Of a stretch of 64,000 bases of DNA, positions 9,137-18,900 are shown piece by piece (the first letter of the stretch is position 1; each line of letters begins with the position of its first letter). The stretch spans positions 118,271 to 182,270 of the forward strand of contig CAZBHS010000004.1 in the NCBI GenBank assembly GCA_964491915.1, given 5' to 3'. Under the pieces are notes generated by a model that saw only the letters and a list, made by a program, of their open reading frames with translations, was not told where the DNA came from and did no database searches. Source of the DNA: JAHELQ01 sp964491915. GTDB lineage: Bacteria > Acidobacteriota > Aminicenantia > UBA2199. The position numbers and the translations under genes were made by a program.

Positions 9137-9682
9137 ATGAATAGAGAAGATGCGTTCGGGCTTTTGCAGGAACATCTGAAAAACAAGAATTTAGTCAAGC
9201 ATTGTCTGGCGGTGGAAGCCTGCATGAGGACATTCGCTTCCCATTTCGGAGAAAATCAAGACTCCTGGGGGCTCGCCGGCCTTTTGCATGACCTGGATTA
9301 TGAATACACGGTTGACGATCCTGAGAACCATGCGATGAAAACCGCTGAAATGCTGGCTGAACACAGCCTGCCGGATGATATTGTGCATGCTATCAAGGCG
9401 CACAATCATAAGGTCGAAGTTCAGAACAACATGGATGCGGCGCTACTTACCTCCGATCCCGCCACCGGTTTTATCACTGCTTGCGCGTTGATGCATCCCG
9501 ACAAAAAATTAAAGTCCCTGGATCTCAAATTCATGAAAAAAAGATTCAAGGAAAAATCTTTTGCCAAAGGAGCCAGCCGGGACCAGATGCGGGAATGCTC
9601 CGCTATGGGCATCGAATTGGACGAATTTTTGACGATGTGTCTCGAGGCGATGCAAGCGATTGATAACGATTTAGGCCTTTAA
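9137..9682 (+). CDS. HD-domain phosphohydrolase family protein
   Basis: A 181-residue soluble protein of the HD superfamily (metal-dependent phosphohydrolases). The first metal ligand is probably His22 in VKHCLAVE, and the HD pair is in GLLHDLDYEYT (about residues 55-58). His-rich stretches follow (ENHAMKTAEML and AIKAHNH), as in the HDIG-type subgroup. The ATG at 9137 has a strong AGGAGG 7 nt upstream (9124-9129). Longer in-frame starts read through AT-rich intergenic sequence and were rejected. The substrate (nucleotide, polyphosphate or other) is not readable from the sequence. It stands alone; the next gene has its own promoter-like element. Confidence 0.82.
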   Translation: MNREDAFGLLQEHLKNKNLVKHCLAVEACMRTFASHFGENQDSWGLAGLLHDLDYEYTVDDPENHAMKTAEMLAEHSLPDDIVHAIKAHNHKVEVQNNMDAALLTSDPATGFITACALMHPDKKLKSLDLKFMKKRFKEKSFAKGASRDQMRECSAMGIELDEFLTMCLEAMQAIDNDLGL

Positions 9683-9715
9683 GACCCTTTCCCGTTTTCT
9701 TTTTTTTTAAAGAGT

Positions 9716-9724
9716 TGCTATAAT
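9716..9724 (+). promoter_or_regulatory. Extended -10 promoter element
   Basis: TGCTATAAT, a perfect extended -10 (TGn plus TATAAT at 9719-9724), 21 nt before the ATG at 9746. No convincing -35 is seen at the right distance, which extended -10 promoters can tolerate. The same TGCTATAAT occurs in front of tRNA-Arg. Confidence 0.5.
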
Positions 9725-9745
9725 ATCGGTATCTGAGGAAATGAT

Positions 9746-10822
9746 ATGAATCCAAAATTATTTAAAAAGAAAGAAAACGGAGAGCGGCAGCAAAAAACGA
9801 ATCGGATATACGCCTGGGGCCATTTTTTGCGTTCTATCAGCAAATTGCTGTGGGTGATGGTGGTGATAATCGTTCTGGTTGCGTTGGGAAAGATGTTTCT
9901 CTTTAAAGAATCCGGGAGCCGTGACTGGAAGCGGCCGGTAACTCAAAAAGTGGTTCAGGAAGTGGACTGGAACAAAGTGAACCGGGAGGTTGAAGAGATC
10001 CTGAAGCAGGCGCGAGGAGAGTTGGATGCGTCGGTCGCTTTGCAATTGGACTCGTGGATTACCGCCAATATGCAACGGGTGGACGACGATTTTCTGGATT
10101 GGTATTTTGGTTACTGGACCCAACAGCAAATCGGCCTAAAGAGCCTTCTGTACGAGGTGTGGCATTGGGTGGATGGAAGTTCGCCCACCGCGGCGGAAAA
10201 GATAACCCTGGAAGTTCAACAGGAATTTTCGAACCGGGTACTGAGACCTCAAGTCGCTCAATTGGAAATCGAGAGGATCATTCGCAATTCAATGACTAAT
10301 TATGCCGCCCATGTGCGAGACCGGCTGGAACGCATCCCCACTGAATATGAAATTCAGCCGGCGGATTGGGAACGTTATCTCGGCGATATTTCGGTAATGG
10401 TAAAAAATTCAGACGCCGGCCGTCGGACCTCGCTGCCTCTAAAGGCTTTGGTGGGCGCGACTGCCGGAGGGGCTATCGTTATGATAAGAACTCTGGGGCC
10501 TATGTTCAGCAAAATCGGCGCCCGGGTGTCTGCTAAGTTTGCAGGCAAGGCCGCTTCAAAAATGGCGACTAAAACCGGTGGAAAAGTGGCGGCGAAGGTT
10601 GGCGGAAAGTTTGCCGGAAGCATTATCGCCATAGGCGTCATTATCTGGGATGTATGGGATCACTATGAGACCAAAAAAAAAGCGTTGCCGGTATTACGTA
10701 AAAATATAAATGACTATTTTGTCGAAGTAAAAGAATCGATTCTTCATGATTCCGTGTATGGAATCATGCCGATAGTCTATGGACTCGAGCGGCAAATCGT
10801 CCGGAAATTACCGGCTATGTAA
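9746..10822 (+). CDS. Membrane protein of unknown function
   Basis: A 358-residue protein that I do not recognise. The N terminus is basic and cytoplasmic-looking, followed by a membrane helix at about residues 33-52 (LLWVMVVIIVLVALGKMFLF). A charged, helical domain rich in Trp and Glu spans about residues 60-220. It is followed by a hydrophobic stretch (PLKALVGATAGGAIVMIRTL), an Ala/Gly/Lys-rich repeat-like segment (about 255-290, recurring K-x-(A/G)-G-K) and a second likely membrane helix near residues 291-306 (SIIAIGVIIWDVW). The ATG has GAGGAA upstream. It ends 7 nt from the end of the convergent histidine kinase gene. The Lys/Gly/Ala segment could be amphipathic and membrane-active, but no function is assigned. 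Confidence 0.8.
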   Translation: MNPKLFKKKENGERQQKTNRIYAWGHFLRSISKLLWVMVVIIVLVALGKMFLFKESGSRDWKRPVTQKVVQEVDWNKVNREVEEILKQARGELDASVALQLDSWITANMQRVDDDFLDWYFGYWTQQQIGLKSLLYEVWHWVDGSSPTAAEKITLEVQQEFSNRVLRPQVAQLEIERIIRNSMTNYAAHVRDRLERIPTEYEIQPADWERYLGDISVMVKNSDAGRRTSLPLKALVGATAGGAIVMIRTLGPMFSKIGARVSAKFAGKAASKMATKTGGKVAAKVGGKFAGSIIAIGVIIWDVWDHYETKKKALPVLRKNINDYFVEVKESILHDSVYGIMPIVYGLERQIVRKLPAM

Positions 10823-10829
10823 AATATTT

Positions 10830-13007
10830 TTATGCCGGAATTTCAATGATGAAGCGCGCTCCCTTCGGTGTGTTATCGACAACTGAAATCAAACCGCTAT
10901 GTTCTTCTATGATATTGTGGGCGATGGCCAGTCCCAGCCCGGTTCCAGTGCTCTTTTTAGAGAAGTAGGGAGTGAAGAGTTTTTGCTTGTCTTCATCGCT
11001 GATTCCGGCGCCGTTATCCGCTATTTCGATGCGAACGAACTGACTCTCCTTGATATATTTTGTGGTTATTACAATTTTTCCCTTTTTATCCATGGCGTCG
11101 ATAGCATTGTCTATGATATTGACAAAAATCCGTTTGATTTGTTCGGTATCGATTTTTAAAATAATCGGAACCTCCACGTCCAGGTTCGCTTTGAATTCCA
11201 TTTTGTTGTAGATGGAAGAGTAAACTGAAACAAGCTTTTCAAGGATCAGATTGACATCCCCTTTGGTGAATTTGAATTCCGGCAAGCGGGCGAAATTCGA
11301 GAATTCTTCGGCCAATTGTTTTATGGAACCCAGTTCTTGCAGGATAATATTGAGGCTGTCCTCCACAATCCGTCTAAATTTTTCATCCGGAAGCTCGAGT
11401 GCTTTCAGGATTCTCTGGGAGGAGATCTGGATTGGAGTCAATGGATTTTTTATCTCATGGGCGATACGTTTCGCGACCTCCCGCCAGACCAACATCCGTT
11501 GCGCTTTCATCAACTCGGTGAGGTCGGTGAGAACCACCAGGATCCCCATAAATTTTTTGTTGACTGGATTGCGGATCTGGGTGATTTTGATACCAAGGTT
11601 GAGTATCTTTCCTTTGATTTTAAAATCCACCTCTTTTTCAAACACCTTGAATTTTGAATCCCGGGCTTTTTCGATGACAGCGGTAATATCTTTATATGGG
11701 TTTTCAGGTAGGAGTTGGGTGATGTGCTTGTTTTGGGGAGTGTTGTCTTTCAATACCAACATTCGTCTGGCCCCTGGATTTATGTCAATGACATTGCCCC
11801 TGGAATCCAGAGCGATGACCCCGCTGGTAATGTTTTTCAAGATTGTCTCTGTAATACTTCGGCGTTGCCTCAATTCGACGGTTCGCTTGTTTAGTTTGTT
11901 GCGGTTTTCTTTTAGGTCGGTGACCATGCGGTTAAATTCTTTGATAAGGTTGTTGAATTCGTCCTTTGCCACATAATCGATCTTGAAATCAAGATTTCCT
12001 TTGCTGATTTCCGCTGCCGCGGCAACCAATTTGTCGATGGGCACCGTGATTTTTTTTGCCAGGTAGAGCCCCTGCCAGGAGGCTGCGAAAATAATGAGGA
12101 TTGTGATGAAAATGAATAGTAAAAAATAGGTGGTTTTGACGGGATCTTTGATTGGTCTGAGTTGGGTGTATTTGTCTACCATGTGGGATAGGGACTTGAG
12201 GTTTTTTATGTAGCTTTCGGGATAATATTTCCCGGTAATGACCAGGATTTTATCGCCGTTGATTCCGTCGAAGGCGACTCCATTGCGAATCAATTCTCCT
12301 TTTTTGAGCGAATAGGAGTCAACTTTGATGAAATCGCTGCCGCCGAGACCGCGAAACACGATGTCACGCGGCAAATTTTTGTATTCTTGCATCGGGATAA
12401 TCGGATTGAACAATGAAAAGATTTCCTGGTCGTTTTTATAAATGTTGATGATATCCAACCGGTATTCTTTCATTTTTTCTTTCAGAGAATTTCGGAGCCA
12501 AATCCGGTTGACATATGTGTATTTTTTGAAGTCCTTGATGTCCTGGGCAATAATTTTCGAAAAGTGGCTGAGGTCGGTTTTCGCCTTTTCATAATAGCTC
12601 TCTTCGAGGCTCTCAATTTTAGTCATGATGGAATCGATATCCGCGCTGAACCATTTTTCGATGCTGCGGTCGATCAATTCAGTGGCAAAGAGGAATAGGG
12701 AAAGGGTTGGTACAATGGAAAAGGTAATGAAAAAGAACACCAGGCGTTTTTTGAACCGTCCCCCCTCGTGGTCTTTGGTTTTGTCATAATAGAGCTTGAT
12801 GATGTTTCGAATCAAAATAAACAGAAACGTCAGGCTGAATAGTATGATGATGGTCCAGAGCGCCCAGATGAGGGTTGCGCTATTGATAAATATCGGAGAA
12901 AAATTCTTGCTCTCATCAAAAAAAATTCGAATGATGACGAAAAAAACGAAAAAGATTGCAATGCCGGCAACCACAAGCCGGATACCTTTGATATTGTCGC
13001 GATTCAT
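10830..13007 (-). CDS. NtrY-like sensor histidine kinase
   Basis: A 725-residue inner-membrane sensor kinase. Three membrane helices lie in the first ~130 residues, then a periplasmic region (about 135-295) and a fourth helix (about 297-320). A HAMP segment follows (KITVPIDKLVAAAAEISKGNLDFKI begins it), then a PAS domain (ITSGVIALDSRGNVIDINPGA), the HisKA box RIAHEIKNPLTP with phospho-acceptor His517, and a HATPase domain with N box (IIDNAIDAM), DNGAGIS and GTGLGLAIAHN. This order matches the NtrY family, which usually partners with the NtrX response regulator, but no response regulator is in this window. The start ATG 13007 has GAGGA upstream. The nearby sigma54 activator lacks a receiver domain, so it is not an obvious phosphotransfer partner. 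Confidence 0.92.
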   Translation of the reverse strand: MNRDNIKGIRLVVAGIAIFFVFFVIIRIFFDESKNFSPIFINSATLIWALWTIIILFSLTFLFILIRNIIKLYYDKTKDHEGGRFKKRLVFFFITFSIVPTLSLFLFATELIDRSIEKWFSADIDSIMTKIESLEESYYEKAKTDLSHFSKIIAQDIKDFKKYTYVNRIWLRNSLKEKMKEYRLDIINIYKNDQEIFSLFNPIIPMQEYKNLPRDIVFRGLGGSDFIKVDSYSLKKGELIRNGVAFDGINGDKILVITGKYYPESYIKNLKSLSHMVDKYTQLRPIKDPVKTTYFLLFIFITILIIFAASWQGLYLAKKITVPIDKLVAAAAEISKGNLDFKIDYVAKDEFNNLIKEFNRMVTDLKENRNKLNKRTVELRQRRSITETILKNITSGVIALDSRGNVIDINPGARRMLVLKDNTPQNKHITQLLPENPYKDITAVIEKARDSKFKVFEKEVDFKIKGKILNLGIKITQIRNPVNKKFMGILVVLTDLTELMKAQRMLVWREVAKRIAHEIKNPLTPIQISSQRILKALELPDEKFRRIVEDSLNIILQELGSIKQLAEEFSNFARLPEFKFTKGDVNLILEKLVSVYSSIYNKMEFKANLDVEVPIILKIDTEQIKRIFVNIIDNAIDAMDKKGKIVITTKYIKESQFVRIEIADNGAGISDEDKQKLFTPYFSKKSTGTGLGLAIAHNIIEEHSGLISVVDNTPKGARFIIEIPA

Positions 13008-13211
13008 GCTTGATGTCCTCGTACACCGTGCTTATACTTTCTCATATTGTATTACTTTACATTTAAATGGTTCTGATGTCAAATTCCATGGTTGTCTCGA
13101 ATCCATTCCATATTCAAATGAATTCGTTACAATTACAGATCAATGTGATGCGGAGATAACTAAATGGAAGCGACAGAGAGTTTTTCTATTTCTGATGGGG
13201 GATCCAGGTTA

Positions 13212-13240
13212 TTGACGGCCTATTAAATAAATGCTATAAT
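13212..13240 (+). promoter_or_regulatory. Sigma70-type promoter of tRNA-Arg
   Basis: -35 TTGACG (13212-13217), a 17-nt spacer, then -10 TATAAT (13235-13240) with an upstream TGC extension. The tRNA begins 17 nt after the -10. This is the best sigma70-type promoter in the window. Confidence 0.8.
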
Positions 13241-13256
13241 TTTATTCCATTTATTT

Positions 13257-13329
13257 GCGCCTGTAGCTCAGAGGATAGAGCTCGGGATTCCTAATCCCGG
13301 TGCCGCAGGTTCGAGTCCTGCCAGGCGCA
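13257..13329 (+). tRNA. tRNA-Arg (anticodon CCT)
   Basis: A 73-nt tRNA. The acceptor arm pairs GCGCCTG (13257-13263) with CAGGCGC (13322-13328), with discriminator A. Anticodon stem CGGGA/TCCCG encloses TTCCTAA, giving anticodon CCT (13290-13292), which reads AGG Arg. The T-arm with GGTTCGAGTCC is present; CCA is not encoded. The 284 bases between it and the next gene hold a possible sigma54-type site but no gene. Confidence 0.95.
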
Positions 13330-13445
13330 ATTAGATTTGATTTCAACAAAAATGTCCCCCAACATTCTCAATTAAATCCTTTTTCCCGGCCACAAAACTC
13401 CTTTTATCCAGGTATCTCCCATGTCCTTTGAGTCTTAAGGCAACC

Positions 13446-13461
13446 CGGCATGAAAAATGCT
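13446..13461 (+). promoter_or_regulatory. Possible sigma54-type -24/-12 site upstream of the activator gene
   Basis: CGGCATGAAAAATGCT has GG (13447-13448) and GC (13459-13460) ten bases apart and matches TGGCAYRN4TTGCW with two mismatches (first T is C; TTGC is ATGC). It lies about 150 nt before the sigma54 activator gene at 13614, which would permit self-activation. The match is weaker than the site at 15226. Confidence 0.3.
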
Positions 13462-13613
13462 ATTCTTTATCTACCATCTTTATTCCTGAACGAAATTTTC
13501 CTACGCACAAATCTATCCTTTTTATAAACAAATCATCTTACAGAAGAAACGTTTGAAGTCGGAAAATTTTGGTTGAACGGTGGCCGCATTTATGAGGATA
13601 TAAGGAGATCTTT

Positions 13614-15032
13614 ATGATTGAGATTGTAAAGCATAATATTAAGTACTTATTAAAGGAAAACCAGGTATCCCTCGCCATGATCTATGATCGCGACGGCGAG
13701 ATAATATGGCACGGAGGAAGAGCGGTCCATGGTAAAGACATTGGGCGCGCCCATGGGTTCTGCAAGTGTGTGGCCCAGGATATTCAACGGAGGCTGCAAC
13801 ATGGGAGCGGGACCAATGGGTTCATCGGACCCTGCCCGCCGGGAGCGGAGGGCGCTCTACCGCTTCTCCCCATTCGCACGGTTATTGTCGAGCCTATCGA
13901 CGATTTCTACATTTTATACCTGGATAGCGTCATCAAAGACTCTTATACGAAAGCGGAGATAAAGGTTTTTAAAACACTTTTCCGGCTGCTGAAAGACATG
14001 CTCTCCCGTATTCGCCAACACCAATTGAATGTCGGGGGTATTACCGGTAGCAGCGAAGCCATTGATCATGTACGCGAACTGGTTTTAAAATATTCAGTCG
14101 AAGAAGAAGTTGTGCTATTGGAAGGTGAAACCGGAGTCGGTAAAAATCATGTCGCTTCTCTAATTCATCGTTATTCAGGGAGGACCGGGAAATTTGTGGT
14201 GGCCCATATGCCGACTGTCCCTAAAACGCTGTTTGAGAGCGAGCTTTTTGGCCACCGCAAGGGGGCGTTTACCGATGCTCGATCCGATAAAAACGGACTT
14301 GTGGCCGAAGCCGAAAATGGAACTCTCTTTCTGGATGAAATTTCCGAAGTTCCTTTGTCTTTCCAGGCCAAACTGCTAAGGTTTATTGATACCAAGATGT
14401 ACAAGGTGCTTGGGGAATCTTTCGAACGGACCGCCAATGTTCGTATTATCGCCGCCACCAACAAGGACTTGAGAAAGGCCATCGATATGAATGAATTTAG
14501 AGAAGATCTGTTTTACCGGTTACAGGTTCTGGAGGTTGAAGTCCCGCCTCTCAGAGTGCGGGTCGAGGATGTCAGGTTTTTGGTGATGGAAAATATCGGC
14601 TATCTAAAAGGAAAACCGATAGGACAGGGGTTTTGGGACGAGATGCTGGATTACTATTGGCCTGGAAATGTCAGGGAATTGGTATCGGTTTTAAAACGGG
14701 CCGGGATTCTTTTGTCAGGGCCGATCACCGGGAAAGAGTTGAGGGGGTTGATACGCTTCCGCAAGGGGAGTGGCGGCCCTTTTCGCAGGGAATTCGACGA
14801 TAAGCTCAATCGCATCTGGATTGAATTGCAAGCTGGGGAAAGTTTTTGGGAAGTGGTGAAAAAACCGTTCATGGATAGAGACCTCAATCGTGGAGAGGTT
14901 AAATCTATCATCGCCCTGGCATTGAAAAAAGGTAATGGTCGATACAAAAATATACTCGACATTCTTAATGTGGATAACAACGAATATAAGCGGTTTCTCA
15001 ATTTTATAAACGATTATGGTTTAAATAAATGA
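13614..15032 (+). CDS. Sigma54-interacting transcriptional activator (AAA+), without receiver domain
   Basis: A 472-residue bacterial enhancer-binding protein. Residues 1-140 form a sensory region that may be GAF-like and carries no phospho-acceptor receiver motif. The AAA+ domain (about 145-375) has Walker A GETGVGKN, Walker B GTLFLDEI, the arginine-finger region FREDLFYRL, and WPGNVREL. The loop that contacts sigma54 reads GAFTDA (residues 217-222) instead of GAFTGA. The C-terminal ~60 residues (NRGEVKSIIALALKKGNGRYK) form a probable HTH DNA-binding end. The ATG has AAGGAG at 13602-13607. A strong -24/-12 promoter lies about 200 nt after this gene in front of the small AraC-like gene, so it probably switches on that gene and perhaps, through it, the peptide cluster. 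That chain is inference. Confidence 0.9.
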   Translation: MIEIVKHNIKYLLKENQVSLAMIYDRDGEIIWHGGRAVHGKDIGRAHGFCKCVAQDIQRRLQHGSGTNGFIGPCPPGAEGALPLLPIRTVIVEPIDDFYILYLDSVIKDSYTKAEIKVFKTLFRLLKDMLSRIRQHQLNVGGITGSSEAIDHVRELVLKYSVEEEVVLLEGETGVGKNHVASLIHRYSGRTGKFVVAHMPTVPKTLFESELFGHRKGAFTDARSDKNGLVAEAENGTLFLDEISEVPLSFQAKLLRFIDTKMYKVLGESFERTANVRIIAATNKDLRKAIDMNEFREDLFYRLQVLEVEVPPLRVRVEDVRFLVMENIGYLKGKPIGQGFWDEMLDYYWPGNVRELVSVLKRAGILLSGPITGKELRGLIRFRKGSGGPFRREFDDKLNRIWIELQAGESFWEVVKKPFMDRDLNRGEVKSIIALALKKGNGRYKNILDILNVDNNEYKRFLNFINDYGLNK

Positions 15033-15225
15033 TTGGTTCTGGTTATATACAGATACATTCTGGGCGGGACCAGAATAACAAAGCTACGCCCGGCCGCCTT
15101 ATAGCGGCTTAGATTGTCAATTTTGCCTTCTGTTTCTGGATATGTTCAGAATACGACGTCCTCCGGTTGAGTGTTTTTTTTATTAAAAGCATCTTTTGAA
15201 AGGGTTTTTCGGCTTTTCGGTCCTT

Positions 15226-15241
15226 TGGCATCTAAGTTGCT
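15226..15241 (+). promoter_or_regulatory. Sigma54 (-24/-12) promoter
   Basis: TGGCATCTAAGTTGCT matches the sigma54 consensus TGGCAYRN4TTGCW except for one purine position. GG is at 15227-15228 and GC at 15239-15240, exactly ten bases apart. Transcription would start near 15252, leaving an ~87-nt leader before GTG 15339. It lies in the 306-nt gap between the sigma54 activator gene and the AraC-like gene. That gap otherwise holds only a short GCCGC/GCGGC inverted repeat near 15099-15114. Confidence 0.7.
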
Positions 15242-15338
15242 ATTATACTATGCCCGGAAATGCCCTCGCTATCTTACCGGGAAGTATACTTGAAATTCTG
15301 ATGGCGGAAGCTTACTTTTTTTGATCCAGGAGAACACA

Positions 15339-15701
15339 GTGCTGAATAAAGACCAAACGAAAAAAATTGTTGAATATGTTATCGGCTGTAAACTCCCCGA
15401 ACTAGTTCGGTTTGATACATCCAGGCTTTCTGAGTTATTGGAGGTTGATACGTCGGCGTTGGAAAATACATGTGGGGAACATTCGCCAGTCAGCGCGGCT
15501 GATATTATTTTAAGGGAAAAAGTTAATCGGTCATTGCATATAATAGAGAATTCGGATGAAATTACTGCGGAGGAATTGGCCGAAAAATTGGGTTTTGCCA
15601 ATACTCAGGCGTTCATCCAACTATTTAAAAAAAATCTTTTGGTAGATCCGGATCGCTATATCTTTATCGTAAAGAACAGACATATCTTAAAATGCGTTTA
15701 A
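15339..15701 (+). CDS. Small protein with AraC-type helix-turn-helix
   Basis: A 120-residue protein. I chose GTG 15339 because AGGAG (15328-15332) lies 6 nt upstream; an in-frame TTG at 15321 would place that ribosome site inside the gene. The C-terminal half (about residues 60-115) resembles one HTH of the AraC family: EITAEELAEKLGFANTQAFI then FKKNLLVDPDRYI, similar to the second AraC helix-turn-helix with its FSRxFKKxxGxxPxxYR pattern. A normal AraC DNA-binding domain has two HTHs in about 100 residues, so this is short or only half conserved. It is preceded by a good sigma54 promoter and followed by the exporter and NRPS genes in the same direction, which suggests a cluster-specific regulator. 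The assignment rests on one motif. Confidence 0.6.
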   Translation: MLNKDQTKKIVEYVIGCKLPELVRFDTSRLSELLEVDTSALENTCGEHSPVSAADIILREKVNRSLHIIENSDEITAEELAEKLGFANTQAFIQLFKKNLLVDPDRYIFIVKNRHILKCV

Positions 15702-15926
15702 TCTAACGCGTGGCAATCGTTCATTGGCTGTAACCTAAGTCCCAATACGCCGGTAATCGTGAGTGACTGCCGGCGGTGTCCGGTGATTCCCCACATAACC
15801 GAGGGGATTAAATTATATTAAAAATCACAAAAAAGAGAATTAAAGATTCAAAGTCATTCCTTAATCTGTTATTATTAAAAATTCCTTAAAAAAAAAACAG
15901 GAATCTATAAACGACAAGGAGGCAAC

Positions 15927-18900
15927 GTGAATTTTAGAAAGACTGTATGTTTCGAATTACCCATCTTCATCTTCATGCTGATGTTGCTTTGTTTCCCTCT
16001 ATTGGCAGAAAAAGAACAAGCTGAAAAAAATTTTAAGGAATTTGAGCTGAAAGTTCAGGAACTGATGGAAGAGGGAGATATTCCCGGTCTCGTACTTGTT
16101 CTTGTAAAAGAGGACGGGACCCAACTTATTAAAGGTTATGGCTATAGCGATGAAGAACAAAAAAAACCGGTAGAGCCGGATACTTTATTTGAATTGGCAT
16201 CATGCAGCAAGGCGTTTACGGCATTGGCCGCGTTGAAATTGGAGCGGGACGGGAAGGTGGATCTGGATATTCCTGTTTCCAACTACCTACCCTGGTTCAA
16301 GGCCTATTACCAGGAGGAAGAGGTCGATATTACCCTTCGGCAGTTTCTACATCAAACCAGCGGCATTCCCTGGAGCAGCGTTGAAAAAATTTACATAGGC
16401 GGCGGAACCGATGCGCTGGAACAATCCATCAAAAATCTTTCCGGTGTAAATCTGGAACATCGTCCCGGCGAAAAATTCCAATATGCCACCATTAATTACG
16501 ACGTGGTGGGATTGGTTATCGAAAAAACGTCCGGCGTTAGTTTTGAAGATTATATTAAACACAATATATTGATACCGTTGGGTATGTCCGATACGCTGGT
16601 GGGGCGGGAAATTAAGGATCCCAAAAAAGCGACAGGTTACAAAATTGGTTTTTTTGACGCGATTCCGTATGACGCTCCTGTGTACGGAGGCAACGACCCG
16701 GCGGGATACGTGGTATCCAACGGCAAAGACATGGCCCGGTGGCTGAAGTGGCATCTGGGATTGGTTTCCGATAGTGAAACCGGAAATGAATTATTGCCAT
16801 TAATAAAAAAATCCCATCAGAGGAATTATGACGTGGCGCCCGACGGCGTAAATTTTTCCTCGTATGGTATGGGTTGGCAAGCTTATGTGGATGGCAAAGA
16901 CCTGGTGGACCATGGCGGAGAGAACCCGAATTTCACCTCGTTTGTGGGATTTAAGCCCAAGATGAAGGCCGGCTGCGTGGTTTTGGGCAATTCCAATTCC
17001 GCCAATACAATTACGATTGGATACCTGGCGCTTAAATACCTGGAAGGAAAACCTCTCGAGCTTCCGGCGCTTCCGGGGAATACGCTGGATAAAGCCGCAT
17101 CGCTGATTTCGTTGATGGTGCTGCTCTATTTATTGTGCGTCCTGGCGTTTATCATTTATATCCCCATTGAAATTGCAAAAGGACAGCGTGGCTTTGGCGG
17201 ACTAAATCTTTTGAAAATCGGCAAACTGGTCCTTGGATTTATCGTGTTGATACCTTTTGTTCTGGCTGTGTATTTGGTTCCCTACGCCATGTCGAATGTG
17301 TCCTGGGATACAGCGGTGGTCTGGTCGCCAATTAGCTTTCAGGTGGCGGGTGTTTTGCTATTGGCGGCAACCGGTCTTAGTTATCTGGGTTTTTTACTAT
17401 CTTCACTTTTTCCCCAGAAGAACAAATATATAAGATCGATCCCAATGATTATCGTTCTCTCTCTCCTGTCGGGCGGCGCCAATGCAATGGTGATTTTTCT
17501 GATCTCCAGTTCACTATTCAGTAACATCCAATTGAAATTCCAATTGTATTATTTCATGCTAGCGTTTCTGGTTTATATCCTTGGGCGAAAAGTACTGCAG
17601 ACGCGTCTTGTGGAGATCACATTCGATATTGTCTATGATATGAGGATGCGTTTGATCGAGAAGGTGTTCCTCACCTCTTACCAACGGTTCGAACGGTTAG
17701 ACCGCGGGCGCGTCTATGCAACAATCAACGACGATACCGGCCAGATCAGTAATTCGGCAAATCTAGTCGTTCAATTGGTAACCAGTATTATTACTACCGT
17801 CGGTGCGTTTTTGTATCTTGCCACCATCGCCTTTTGGGCAACCGCCATCACAATTTTGGTGGTAGGCGCGATTGCCGTTCTTTATGGGATTGTAAGCCAG
17901 AAGGCCGAGCAATACTTCGAAGAGGCAAGGGATACCCGCAATGTATTCATGGGACTGCTGAACGGCATGCTCGACGGTTTCAAAGAATTGAGTCTGCAGG
18001 TTAATAAAAAAAGGGAATATCGAGACGATCTCGCAGTGAGTTGCGATGAATTTCGTGTGAAAATCGTCAAAGCGGTGGTGAAATTCATCAACGCGTTTCT
18101 GGTGGGGGAATCCTTGCTGGTGATTGTTTTAGGAGCTGTTGGATTTGCGATACCACGACTCTTTCCCGATATCAGCACCTTCACGTTGATGAGTTTTATT
18201 ATGATCCTGCTCTACTTGATCGGACCGATTAACGGCATCCTGAACACTGTTCCTCAGATCATGCAGATGAAGGTCTCCTGGAATCGCGTCAAAGGATTCG
18301 AAGCTGATATTCCCGCCAATATGGATCCCGAGGTGTTGGAGACCGAACAAGGACGTCCCGGCGAAGTCAACTGCATCAAAGTAGAGGGTGTCGTTTACGA
18401 ATACGAAACGGAAGATTCAGACGCAGAGGGATTCAAAGTCGGCCCCATTGATTTTGAAGCGAATAAAGGCGAAATCACCTTCATCATCGGAGGCAACGGA
18501 AGCGGAAAAACCACGTTGGCCAAACTTCTGACCGGTCTTTATAAACCAAAAGAGGGAGCGGTTTCAATTGAAGGTTCCTCAATAAAGGATGGCCGGATCG
18601 GCGAATATTTTTCGACTGTCTTCGCCGGCTTTCATTTGTTCCAGAAAATGTACAATGTCGATGCCGATGGCGGCAATCAAGCGGTGACCCGCAACCTGGA
18701 AATGTTGAGCCTCGCCGACAAAGTCAGCGTCACTGGCAATAAATTCAGCACCATTGATCTTTCAGGAGGCCAGCGCAAGCGATTGGCCCTTCTCCAATGT
18801 TATCTAGAAGATTCGCCTATTTATCTCTTCGATGAAATTGCCGCCGATCAAGATCCGGAATTTCGTAAATTTTTCTATCGCGATCTTTTGATCAGGATGA

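Noticed and set aside
15238..15246. Extended -10 promoter reading (TGCTATTAT) before the AraC-like gene
   Set aside because: The same bases fit a sigma54 -24/-12 promoter with exact spacing, and a sigma54 activator is the gene upstream; no -35 was found.
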